Source: Rusavskia elegans
Lineage: Eukaryota > Ascomycota > Lecanoromycetes > Teloschistales > Teloschistaceae
Direction: 5' to 3'
Length of the DNA: 64,000 bases
NCBI GenBank assembly: GCA_011316305.1
Contig: SAUG01000092.1
Span: forward strand, 206,015 to 270,014
Shown: positions 14,951 to 26,500 of the stretch, piece by piece
Layout of the letters: each line of letters starts with the position of its first letter
Numbering within the stretch: the stretch's first letter is position 1
Made by a program: the position numbers and the translations under genes
The notes under the pieces: model-generated
What the model was told of the DNA's origin: nothing
Database searches by the model: none
What the model saw: the letters and a program-made list of their open reading frames with translations, nothing else

Positions 14951-17029
14951 TATTTTTTTAGATTAATCTAAAATATTATCTAGTAATATAATAGTTAGAT
15001 ATAAAAATAGATTTTTTTTAAAAGATAATCTAGGTTTTTTTTAAATATTCTTTTTCATTAAATCTTTTTAGAGAAAAAAAAAATATTATTATAACTATTA
15101 CTATCTATTATATATTTAAAAATATCTTTCGATTTTAGCTTTTAGATATACTAACGTATATATAAAATCTATATATATAAATAGAAATAATAATAATAAT
15201 AATGATAATAATAAATACGATAAAGAAATAAATTATATATTAGATACTAAGATAATATAATATAGCTAATATATTTATAGCAATTATTCTATATAGAATA
15301 ATAAAAGAAAAAGGATATATTATCTAGATATACTATCTTTTCGTCCGAGCTTCGAATAAAACAATACTACTATTACTTTATAGATAAATATCTAGTATAA
15401 AAGTTTATATAGTATATAGTATATACCGATTTCTATTTCTATATCTAATTATTATTTTATATTTCTAGAGAAATTAATATTTAACCGCTCTTTCATATAG
15501 AATTTTATATACGAGAGAAATAGTAAATTTAATAAATATTTTAGTAAAGGTAAATAATATTAGATATATTTTTACCGGAATAGTATTAATTCCGGAATTT
15601 TAATATTATTAATGGAATTATTATCCGATAATATATATAGATATTCCGATAATAAATATAGATATTTTGATATTATATAAAGGTATTAGCTATAAAATTT
15701 ATAGTTTATTCCTTTATTCTAAATTTTTTATTCTACTAATAGTTTCATAAATAGAAAAAATCTATTTAATAGATATAAGAAGTTTAATTTAATTAAATAT
15801 ATAGATAAAAAGGACAATAAACGGATGTCTATAATATTTATTATAATAATATAAAAATAATAAAATTTCTGGATATAGCCGAAGTATTTTTTAGAATAGT
15901 ATAAAAAATATAATAGTAGTAAAAGATTCGAGATAAATAGATTATATTTAGATAGATATATAGAAAATATTATATTATAATCCAGGATAATATAAATATT
16001 TTCTTTTAACTTTATTATAATATCTAAAAAGTATATTATAGATATTATTAAAAGCGTATAAACTTTATATTAACTTTTTATAGTTTAAAATATACTTTTA
16101 TCGTATTATAGTATATTTTATAATCTTTATTTAATAATTTATTATAAATAGAATATTTAAATTTTATCGCGTTTAATATATATTTATAGTAATATTCTTT
16201 CGCGATAAAATATAGTATATTATAAACTATATATTAATAAATATTTTAGATTATTTAATATCCGTATTATCTATACTCGATATTTTTTATAATATTATAT
16301 CGTTGAAAATATACTATAGAATAACTGTTGACTGACTGTCTACGGATATAAAAGGCCGTCTAAAATAGAGGCTATAGAATAGTCGAAAACTTTAGAATAA
16401 TTTTTAAATATAATTTCAAATAGATTATCTATTATTAAAAATAACTTTATTGAATTTATATTACTATTTTAACTTTATATATCCTATAGCTCTTTTAACT
16501 AGAAAGAATAGTCTAGTTTTTAATAGATTTTATCTTTAATATCTATAGTTATAGAAATATTAGATTATCAATATTTAAATTCTTTTTAGTAATCTAGATT
16601 CTATTAAATATATCTATTATTATCCCGTAAAACTACTATTAGACAATCGATTGGAATTTTATTAGTTATATTTATAATAATCTATTTCTACTTTCTATAT
16701 ATATAATTAAATTTGAATAGTATAATAGTTATAATTTAGCTCGCCGTCTAGTTTATAGACTAGCTAGAATAGATTTTATTTAGAAAAAACTCGCTAGAAA
16801 AGACTTTATTAGACGTATTAGTCTAAAAAGAATTAGAAATTTTATATTAGTTTTGAAAATTTAGAATTAATACGATTTATATCACGGGAAAAAGTAATAT
16901 AAATAGATAATATAGATATATAAATCTCAATTTAATTATTATTCACTATTTAGTAATAAAGATTCGGAATCTATTTTAAATATATATAAAGTATTAATAT
17001 AAATATATAGTATAAAATAGAATTTTTTA

Positions 17030-17191
17030 GTAAATCGAATTCGGAAATCCGAATTCGATCCGAAACTAAATTAGATCGAATTCTAAAATAATCCGATTTA
17101 ATTCGGGTCGGATTAGATTTTTCTTTAACCCAATTTAGATTAGGTCGAATTAGTTAATCTAGATTCGAAACCCGATCCGACGGCTAGTTTA
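17030..17191. mobile_element. hAT-like MITE fragment, copy 2
   Basis: This has the family's subterminal motifs (AATCCGAATTCGATCCGA, TCGGATTAG, AACCCGATCCGACGG) and the right-hand terminus GGCTAGTTTA, a RIP-altered GGCCAGTCTA. The left terminus is not recognisable, so the copy is truncated or internally rearranged. It lies 92 bp from the next copy. Confidence 0.6.
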
Positions 17192-17283
17192 TTTCCGTAA
17201 AAGAAAAAGCGTAATTTATTTATTACTATTATATTTCATCTTTATAGTTGTATCAAAATAAATATATCTATTTTAGACAAGTT

Positions 17284-17747
17284 TAGACTGGCTATCGGAT
17301 CGAGTTTCGAATCCGATTTCGTATTTCGGATTCGATCCGAGTCGGTTCCGACTTTTTTAAATACTAAACCGACGGGTTTTTGGATTCTAATTTATAATCT
17401 AATCCGATCTAATTCGAGACTACTAAAATATTAGATTATAGTATAAAAGTATAACTTCAGTATAAATATTTTACCTATTTATTAAAAAAATACTAATTAA
17501 TTAACTATATTTATTAGAAAGATTCTAGTTAAACGAAATAAATTATCTAAATATATTACTAATATATTAATTTTAAAATTAGTATATAAACAATATTTAT
17601 TAATTTATAATTATTTAGTAGATTTCTATTAGATTTTCGGGTTCGAACCGACTCGAACTATTTAGCGAGTCGGTTTAACTAACTCGCTAAAAATCGATAC
17701 GGGTTTTTATAGTACCGACGAGAACCCGTATCGAGGTAGCCAGTTTA
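17284..17747. mobile_element. hAT-like MITE, copy 3
   Basis: A 464-bp element starting TAGACTGGCTATCGG and ending GGTAGCCAGTTTA. The flanking octamers GACAAGTT (17,276-17,283) and AACAAGCT (17,748-17,755) differ only by transitions, consistent with an 8-bp target duplication hit by RIP. Internal motifs match the copies at 5,318 and 44,170. Confidence 0.8.
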
Positions 17748-17754
17748 AACAAGC

Positions 17755-17935
17755 TAATATTGATTATAGATCAACAGCTACGTTTCAATAGATTGTTTTT
17801 TTTCGTTTGGCCCGTTATTTCCTTCGCCAAAATAGAAGTTTGTACAGAACTGTAGGTTGATTGTCGATAGAAATATTGATCGAGATATATAGAAGGTAAA
17901 GTTCTCTCTGGACGATAGTTAATCCCGCGCCGAAA
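17755..17935. other. RIP-spared island
   Basis: About 180 bp with many CpA and TpG (for example GATCAACAGC, GTTTGTACAGAACTGTAGG), unlike the DNA on both sides. No ORF or RNA gene is evident. It is probably single-copy DNA caught between a MITE and the LTR of a gypsy element, so never a RIP target. Confidence 0.6.
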
Positions 17936-17975
17936 AAAAATCTACTAAATAAAAAGAAATAAAACAAAATATTAC

Positions 17976-18385
17976 TATAACGTCTTTATATATCAGAAGA
18001 CGTTACGTTCGAGTCTAACTATAGCCGTAGACGTAGTCTAAACTACTAAATAGTAAAGAGATTCTAGTATAGATTATTATAACTAATCCAGTATCGCTAT
18101 AAAAATACGGTTATAATATTATAAAGCGTTTTTATTACGAAAGTAATTATAAAGAGAATAGATATATTTATTTTATAATTATATTAATAGCTTAAGAAAG
18201 ATACTATTTATAGAAGTAATAAATAATATATATATTAAAAATAGCCGATAAAACCGATAAATAGCTGTCCGCTAAAGGCTTTTATTAAAAAAGTCGGCTA
18301 TAGCGACTATAGGCGGCTAAAGATATTTAGGCTTATTTATTTAATTAATCTTTTAGAATATTTCTATAGAGTTATAGACGTAATA
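17976..18385 (-). repeat. LTR of gypsy family 2 (3' LTR of element A)
   Basis: About 410 bp beginning TATAACGTC and ending GACGTAATA, the RIP-altered form of inverted ends TGTAACG and CGTTACA. It shares the landmark CGTTACGTTCGAGTCT near its left end with the sequences at 21,968, 22,876 and 43,233. Because the neighbouring pol relic reads on the minus strand, this is its 3' LTR. Confidence 0.8.
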
Positions 18386-20756
18386 CGGCCTCTTCCATAA
18401 CGTTTTTTCTAAATCTTTTTAAAGTATTTTATATATCTTTAAAATATTTTTTAGATTCCTATATATTTTTTCTTTATCTAGTAATCCTTTCTATTTAATA
18501 AAAAATTTATCCGTTTCTTTTTTTTTTATAACAATCTATTCGATTTTATATTTTTTATATTTCTAGTAGTACTAATTTTTAGTTAATAGTATACCGTCCG
18601 GAGCTTTTTTAAAGAAATTAACGTAGAATTTTAGAAAAATTTCTATTGTTAAAAGCTTTAGATATACCGTTATCTTTCTAATATCCTAGACCTCGAAGAT
18701 TCCGATATAAAATTTGTATAGATTTCTATCTATTAGATTTTTTATTAATAGTAGAATTTTATTTTCTTTCTAGATATCGTAGTTTTTTCTAAATCTATCG
18801 ATTTTTTCTTTTACCTTTTCTTTAACTTTTTAAATTCTTACTTTTATCTTGTTCTAGTTATCTTTTATTTCATTAGCGAATATTTATACCGTAGGGTTAT
18901 TCGTTTCCGAAAGGATTTCCTTTTTTAATATTTTACTATAGAGAAGTTTATCTAGTATTATTTTAATATCTTTATTATACGACGAATCAATCGCTATTTA
19001 GGTTATTAGAAGAAATTAGATTTAGTCTTTCCCTTCTTCCGAATAGTAAATCTTTAGGTAGTTTTCTAATATTTAATTTATCCTCTCTATCTAACCGTTG
19101 GTCTATAGAAAAAAGGATATCGATATTATCTATTTAATTCCTACTACCTTTATTAAATTTTTTATAAAATCTAAAATAAAAAGTTTATCTCTATCTAATA
19201 TAATTTTTTCTACGATTCTATTTTCGCTAAATACTGTTTTTAGTAGTAGAAATACTAATTATTCTACTATTATTATTGTTTTATAAAGATAAAATTTTAT
19301 ATATTTTATAAGGTCGTCTATAATCGTTATTTTTATATTATATAATATTTATTTATAAAAATCGATCGATTCTAGAAAATCTATAATAAAATCTATTATA
19401 ATCTATTAGTATAATTAGTCCGATATTTATATAGATTATGATTTATTAATAGATCTTTATTTATCTTTTTTTACTATTATATAGTAGGGGTAATTATTTA
19501 TATATTCTTTAAAATATTTTTTAAATATTAGTTTATTAGTTTTTTCCTATATTTTTTTTAAAATTTTAGTAATTTTTTAATATTCTACTATTTTTGAATT
19601 ATATATTTATTTAATAATATCGTTAAATCTTTCGAAAGTTTCTATTTTTTCTAGTATTTTTTCGTTTCTTTTAAATAGTAGTTTATTTAATTTTTTTATA
19701 ACTTTATAGTCCGCTTTCCGGTTTAATATATTAGTAACTATATTATCTATTTTTTCAATATATTTTATTTCGAAATCGTAATAAGTAATTTCTTCCGACT
19801 ATTTTATTTATCTTTAGTTAAGCTCTTTATCAGATAATAATAATAAAAGATATAAATAATTATCTTTATAGCCGTTTTACTCGTAGATGTTTTCTAATAT
19901 ACGAGACTAACTATAATTACTAGTATTTCTTTATCCGTTATAATATAATTAACTTCTGCGGGCGTTAATTGCCTAGACTAATAGCCTAGAGATTTTTCTT
20001 TTTATACTATATATAAGTTTAAAGCTCTATCCGACGCGTTAGTATATAGTATAATTTATTTATCGGAATCGAAGATATCTAAAGCTTTTTTATTTATAAA
20101 GTTCTATTTTAATTTTTTAAATATATTACTTTCGGTTTTTATCTATCAAAACGTTAGCTATATCGTTCCGTAATAAATCTATTAAAAGGACGGTTTTTTT
20201 TATATAATCTCCTATTATATTTTAGTATTATTTTATAAAGTCTAGAAAGTTTTATATATCCTTTTTATTTTTCAAAACTAGTTATTCCTTTATTATCTAA
20301 AGTTTATTTACTTCTATAGTAATAATTTCTAGTTTAATTATATATTTTAGAATGATTATTTTCTTTCTAAAAAATTCTGATTTTTTTTTTAACTCTGAGA
20401 TTATATTTCCGAAATTTTTATAATATTTTATAAATATATTAGTCGTATTTTTCTCTTATTTCTAAAAATATTAGTACGTCGTCTATATAGACTATAATAA
20501 AGATATTTAGATAGTTATATAGTATTTTATTAACTATTCGTTATAGGGTCGCGGGAGCGTTTATTAATCTAAAAAATATTACTAAATATTCGAATAGTCT
20601 ATATTTTATTCTAAACGCGGTTTTCTATTCGTTTTTTTTTTAATTCTAATTAAATTAAATATATCTCTAAAATCGAGTTTTATAAACTACTTTACTTTTT
20701 CTATTCTATTTTTTAAATCCGCTAAAAGAAGTAGAAAGTATTTATCTTTTTATATA

Positions 20757-21181
20757 TATATATACGATTAATCATTCGGATTTTGATTTTAGTCTTTTAC
20801 GAATTTAACGCTAGAGGCGCTAATTCGATCAGATTACGTAATTATTTAGTATTTAAATATTTTACCGAAAACTCGAATTAAAGATTCCCGAAGGAGCTAG
20901 ATCTAGATTAAAATCTAGAGGGAGACCGTAATCTATTTAACTTTAATTAATTTAATTTCCTTCGATCGATCGGGCTAGGCCGAAACGATCTACTATCTAG
21001 TCTTTCTATATTTTAAAATTCTATAAAAATCGACTAGGGTCGATAGAAAAAACTTAAGTATTAGGTTAGCCTTCGAGGGATTCGAACCTCCGACCCGTCG
21101 GATTAATTCCGTTAATTCCGAAGAACGCTGGATCCGCCGGGTCTCCAGGTTACGTATCGTTACCACTACGCTATCCAGGCC
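20757..21181 (-). mobile_element. tRNA-derived SINE
   Basis: A 425-bp insertion in a gypsy reverse transcriptase relic. It is flanked by a perfect 17-bp direct repeat, ATTTATCTTTTTATATA, at 20,740-20,756 and 21,182-21,198. Read on the minus strand, its first base (21,181) starts a tRNA-like head, GGCCTGGATAGCGTAGTGG, with a B box about 85 bp downstream and a degenerate acceptor pairing (GGCCT with AGGCT near 21,066-21,071). The body after the head is AT-richer and the 3' tail is a (TA)n run. The head keeps CpA and TpG and so is hardly RIP-mutated. The features fit a SINE mobilised by a LINE; no LINE was recognised here. I could not assign an anticodon, so it is not called as a tRNA gene. Confidence 0.85.
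21078..21173 (-). promoter_or_regulatory. RNA polymerase III internal promoter of the SINE
   Basis: On the minus strand the A box TAGCGTAGTGG (21,173-21,163) fits the consensus TRGYNNARNGG, and the B box GGTTCGAATCC (21,088-21,078) fits GGTTCGANNCC exactly. The spacing is longer than in an intronless tRNA gene, as in an intron-bearing tRNA. Both boxes are intact although the surrounding DNA is heavily mutated. Confidence 0.8.
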
Positions 21182-21967
21182 ATTTATCTTTTTATATAAC
21201 TATATTAAATCGTCTAAAATCGATATAAAGTCGAAGATTTCTATTTTTTTTAAAACGAATATTACCGGTTATTCTATTTTTATTTTAGAATATCGTATAT
21301 ATTTTTATTTAAGATTATAATTAATTGACTGCTGTAGTATTTTAGATTATTTATTATTTAATTTATAAATTAATCTAGCTTTTAACTTCACCGGGTCTAT
21401 AATAATAATTTCGTTATCTTTCTAAATATAAACTTGTAAAGGTAATTCTTTTTCTGGTTTTTTTAATATATTGTAAAAGTCTTTAAATAGTTATAGAATT
21501 TTATCTATAGTAGCTAATTTCTTTTTAGTCTACTATTTCCGGGTATAAATATTATAAATATTTTTTATCTCGGCTAACCTTTTAGATATATTAAAAAAAT
21601 AGCTTTCTATTTTTATTTATAATAATTTCTATTCGATTATTAGATTTTATAATATAAACTAGAGAATATCTAAATATATTTCCCTTTATATTTTATAATA
21701 TCGAAAATAATTCTTTTTTTATATCTATTACTTCGTATCTTAAAAGGCCTAGTCTAAACCTAAATTCTAATAAACTTTATTTTATTAATAATTTCTATAA
21801 AATAAAATTCCGTTTTTTTTAATTAAAAGAATATTAAACCTTTTTATATATTTTTCCGATATAATATTTCTAGTAGCTCTAAAATTAACTAGTATTTCTT
21901 TAAATTATTCGAATAATATTAGTTAGATAAAAATTCGATTTCTATCTATCTTCTGGAATTATTAAAA

Positions 21968-22116
21968 TATAACGTTTCTATATATTAAAAGACGTTACGT
22001 TCGAATCTAGCTATAACCGTAGGCGTAGTCTAAGCTACTAAATAGTAAAAAAGTTCTAGTATAGATTATTATAACTAATTCTATATAGCTTTAAAGGTAC
22101 GGTTATAATATACTTC
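21968..22116 (-). repeat. Truncated LTR fragment, gypsy family 2
   Basis: About 150 bp matching the first third of the LTR at 17,976 (shared GACGTTACGTTCGA and GGTACGGTTATAATAT). It then breaks off into a gag-like relic. It is probably the truncated 5' LTR of element A, joined by deletion or recombination to a second element of the family. Confidence 0.65.
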
Positions 22117-22875
22117 AATTATTTTTTTAATTGAATAATTTCTTTTAGATATTCTATCTTTTTATATAAATAATAAATTTTAATTAGTAATCTTTTATTT
22201 TCGGTAGTATTAAATTCTATTAGATTTTCTCTAGATTATTTTTTAACGGGTTCTATTTTACTAAATATATATTTTTCTATATATTATTTATTTTACCTAG
22301 TATCAATTTTTATTAATAGTTTAATTAATATAGCTAATAAATCTAATTCTTTAATTACTACTATAGTTTTTTTAATTCTATTATTAGATTTTTTATAGAA
22401 ATAAACTTTTAGAATTAAATCTTTCTAGTCAATTTTATAAATTAATATTCTAAACTAAATAGCGTAGATAGCTCCTAACTTTTACTATTTTAGAACTATA
22501 AATTTTCTTTCTATTACTTTATTTTTATTATTATTTCTAAAGATTTCTTTAATAACGATAATTAGATTATTATAGCTATAAAAGATCTAGGCAATTTTGT
22601 TTTCTCTTTAATTTTCCGAATTGTTAAAATAGTTTTCTATATAAAACTATATCTAATTAAAGGTTGTCTTTTTTAAATAGAATATTATAAATAGTATTTT
22701 AATTAATTTGTTTGGAAACTAGTATATATATAATATAAAGTAAATATTTATCTAGATTAACTATAATATTTGATAATTTTCCATCTTTTTTATAGATATT
22801 TAGTATCGCTGTTTTAAAGGTATTATTATATTCTATAGAACGGTATAATAAAATCGATATAGTAAATTATTAAAA
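22117..22875 (-). mobile_element. Gypsy gag relic (element B)
   Basis: The minus strand translates into a retrotransposon capsid-like pattern (for example AIQFRILIYKID, which resembles the family's ASEFRxLxxxLDW) followed by LLIKIDTRQ, a gag motif ahead of the zinc knuckle. Stops are RIP-type. The last ~190 bp before the LTR match 43,040-43,232 next to the LTR of element C, so the two belong to one subfamily. Confidence 0.65.
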
Positions 22876-23278
22876 TATAATATCTCTATCTATTAAAGGG
22901 TATTACGTTCGAGTATAGCTATAGCTATAGATATAGTCCGAATTATTAAATAGTAGAGAAATTATAGTATAAATTATTTTAACTAGTTCTATATAACCGT
23001 AAAAGAAGAATTATAATATTATAAAATATCTTTATTATAAAGATAATTAAAAGAAAACTAGATAAAAGTATTTAATAATTATATTAATAAATAAAAAAAA
23101 AAGTTATTTTATAGATATAAAGAGCGATATATATAGTATACAAGCCAATATATCCGATAGAGCCGACCTACTAAATAGAAGCGGCCCTACGGTTCCAGCG
23201 GCTCTAACTAGATTAAACTATTAGTCCGTTTATTTAATTAATGAATATAAATATTTCTATAGAATTATAGACGTAATA
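22876..23278 (-). repeat. LTR of gypsy family 2 (5' LTR of element B)
   Basis: 403 bp, the same length as the LTR at 43,233-43,635. It begins TATAATATC, has TATTACGTTCGAG near the left end and finishes GACGTAATA. It contains the block GGCGGCTCTAACTAGA-like (here GCGGCTCTAACTAGATT) also seen at 43,555. On the minus strand it precedes the gag relic. Confidence 0.8.
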
Positions 23279-23355
23279 TTTACGTCTCTTTAATATATTG
23301 AATATTTCGGATTAAAGGACTTTGTAGTTTTATACAATTATGGAATAAAGTCCTA

Positions 23356-23588
23356 TCAATATATAAAAAGATATACATTTAATAATTAATTCTTTACTAA
23401 ATTAAAATCTATCTAAATCTATTTTTTAAATAGTAGTAAATACTATAAAATAAAACTAGCCTATTTAGATAATACTAGTATTTAATTAGGCAATTTATAT
23501 AACTTTAATATATATACGAATTAGATAAGTAAATATTTATTAAAATTCTTTAAATATAATTTTATTCGCTAGTTTATATAAATTAATA
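23356..23588 (-). repeat. 3' LTR of the nested copia element
   Basis: About 233 bp. Its parts align in order with 37,292-37,377 (shared TTACTAAATTAAAATCTATC) and with 38,521-38,674 (shared AGTATTTAATTA and CGC.AGYYTATATA). The end at 23,588 (TTAATA) aligns with the clean CTGACA at 38,674. Boundaries are good to a few bases. Confidence 0.7.
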
Positions 23589-26500
23589 TATTTTTTTTAG
23601 AATCGAAATTTTATAACCGATAAATATAATTTTACTATTTTTTTTCAAACCGACAATTTTCTTTTAAATATAAGTTCCGTTAGAAATATTTAGTAGAAAA
23701 ATTCCGGCGGTAAAGATAGTAGCGTTTAAAACTAAATTTAAAAAGTTTAAAAAAAATCTAATTTATAATTCTAAATTTCTAAAAGTTTAATAAATTTTTT
23801 ATAACGTAATAGAACTAGTACTTTATTAGACTATCTAGAATATCTAAAAAAGCGATCTATTTAATATTAATAGCTTTTTTTTTTAATTTTCTAACGAAGC
23901 TAGTAATAATATTTATCCATCTGGCGTAGCTTCGTTATATACTATAAAGTAATACTTTTTAGAATTCGGATAGTCTTTATATTATTATATTCGATTTCGG
24001 TAAAATATTCTAGATTTAATATAATTTATTTAAAGCAGCGATTTTACTATATAGTTTCTTTTACTTTTACCATATTAGCTAGTAGTTCTATTCTAATAGA
24101 ACTTGTAATTACTAATTTTTATTTAAAGGTTCGTTAATTAATTATACCGCCGAATAGCTTAAATCTATATCTCTAAAAACTATATCGGATGTTTCGATTA
24201 TCGGCGAAAAATATATCGAAAAATATAAATAATATAGTATAAAAGTTCGGCGTTTAGATATTATATATAATAGAATAGAATTTAATATACTCTAAACAAC
24301 GTAGAACTCGTTCGACTATTTTCTAATAAATTAAGAATAGATTTATTATAAATATAGATAGTTTCGAATTTATAAAAACGATATCTAGTCTATTATTTAC
24401 CATTATAAAATTAATAGATCCGACGTACTACTAATTTATATATTTATCTACTAAAATATTATCTATTCTATATTTTTTACTAATAACTTTATATTTATTA
24501 TAAATATTTTAGATTATCTAGCAGTAATATTTATATTAAATTTCGCGAAGAATTTATCGATATAACTATTTTAGTATAGATATAATCATCGAATAGATCT
24601 ATTATAAATTATTCTAATATCTAGAAACTATTCGATCTTTTTAAAGAAACGTATTTTATAGACTTCGAAGAATTTAGTTTAAAATTCGTCTCCTTTCTTA
24701 ATATTATATTAATTATAGATAATTATTATATTGTCGATAAAAAGAATTAGTATAATATATTCGGTAATAAATAAATATTCGATTTTATATATCTACGCAA
24801 ATTTTAGATTACTAAAAATATTTAATAGATAATTACACTATAGGGCAAAAGACTATATAAAGCCGTATAATATACGTTATAGTAATAATAAAACCTTCGG
24901 TTCTTTCTAACTAGATAAAGGTTTAATATATATAGGTTTATCGATATCGCGATATATAAATAAATTAATAGCGTTATATTAATAAATTTCCATATTAAAT
25001 ACTATAATAATCGCTATTATTATTCGGATGATATATATAGCCAGAATCGTTATATATATATTATAAACGGCCTACTATGGATCGCTTCTAGTATATAATT
25101 TTACTTTATTTTTTAGTAGATAATTTCAATTATCTAGCTTATATTTAAATCTTTCTATTATCGAAAATAGAATTCTTTTTACTTTATCTTTATATTTATA
25201 AAGAATTTTAGACTAGATATTATTACTTTATAACTATTTAATTTCTAGCTAGATAGTTTCCTCGAATTCTATTCGATAAAAATACTTTTTTATTTCGTAC
25301 TAGAATTTAGATTCCGCCGACAGATTATCGCGATAAAGTTTCGATAATATAGCTATTTAAATAGGTATAGATATAGATATCTAGAAATTCTTTTTATAGA
25401 AATAAATCTAAATAAATATAGCGAATACTATATAATATAACTAAAATACTCCGTTTAATATCTCGTCTAATAATACTATATATAATATTATTATTAATAT
25501 ATATTTCTTTTAACGGCGTAATATAGTATCCGATAGAATAAAGTTTCTATTAAATTCTAGTCGATAAAATTTACGAAATTTCTTTTCGGATTTAAAGATA
25601 GATTTTTCTAGTATATCGAAGAAATTTTTATCGAAGGTTCTAGAAATATATATATTATTAATTACTCGAATTACTTCGCTATAAAGATTTTAAATAAATT
25701 AATTAATCTTTAATAACTGAATTCCTTCTACTAATTCTATTTCATTTTTATAATTAATATATTTTTTTAAAATATCCACTAATATAGAAATTATAATACT
25801 ATTTTATAAAATTAAATGATTTAGAGTTGGAAAATAGTTTTAGATTAATTATCTTTTTTCTTTGGAAATAGATAGTATAGAAGGATTAGAATTAGGAAGT
25901 ATAGTAATATAGTTATCTTTATCACTATCTAATAAAAGTTTTTCGATAATTTATAAACAATCTATATAGGGGATTCGTAGAATGCTATATAGAAATAGTT
26001 CCTTTTCTATCTATAAAAGGTTAATTTTATACGGTTTATTGAATACGATTTTATCGAATATAATATCACGTATTAGTATTTTCTAAAATCGATTTAAAGT
26101 CGATTTTAGCCGTTTTAGCCGTCTTAGTCGATTCTTAGTCGGTATCGGCTAAAAGCGGCTTATTAGCCGGTCTCGAATATATCCGAAGCTACGTAGCTGC
26201 GCGGCTAAGACTGCTAAAACCGGCTAAAAAAATTTAGAGATTTAATTATTAATTTAATTAAATTCTTTTTAGTTAGTAGGCCTATATACGCCTATATATA
26301 CTACTAGAATTGCTCTATCTAGATCGAATTTATTAGATTTTTTTTACTAATCTAACTAGATTAGGTCTAGCGTAGTTTATTAAATAGATATTCGATTTCT
26401 ATTATTCGCGCTGTTAGCGGCGACCGTTAAACTTTATTTTCGATTTAGATTATATAAATTTATTTTTAGTTTATATATAGTTTCTATTTTAGGCTATTTA

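Larger units (their letters stand above)
5842..17029. other. Unassigned RIP-degraded DNA
   Basis: I see no gene and no transposon that I can name over these 11 kb, apart from simple repeats listed separately. Some frames stay open except for TAA and TAG stops, for example plus strand about 11,500-13,700 and minus strand about 9,100-9,400, so much of it is probably former transposon coding DNA. A weak inverted repeat lies near 16,078-16,100 and 16,206-16,235. A short patch near 16,320-16,350 keeps several TpG and is less mutated. Confidence 0.55.
18386..21967 (-). mobile_element. Ty3/gypsy chromovirus pol relic (element A)
   Basis: Minus-strand remnant of a reverse-transcribing retrotransposon polyprotein. 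From the right, a protease-like stretch lies near 21,700-21,960. Reverse transcriptase follows: the phrase LYIDFRRFN near 21,225 corresponds to the family's LCVDFRGLN, and YLVIFFRLINAPAT near 20,560-20,600 corresponds to YLVMPFGLTNAPAT. Integrase follows, and near 18,400-18,540 a chromodomain-like end sits next to the LTR. Stops are almost all TAA/TAG from RIP. The SINE at 20,757-21,181 interrupts the reverse transcriptase. Chromodomains usually steer integration into heterochromatin, fitting the location. No part is functional. Confidence 0.85.

Noticed and set aside
19098..19286. 62-codon plus-strand ORF
   Set aside because: It lies antisense to the gypsy pol relic in RIP-mutated DNA and has Ile/Phe/Ser-dominated composition expected from AT-rich noise.
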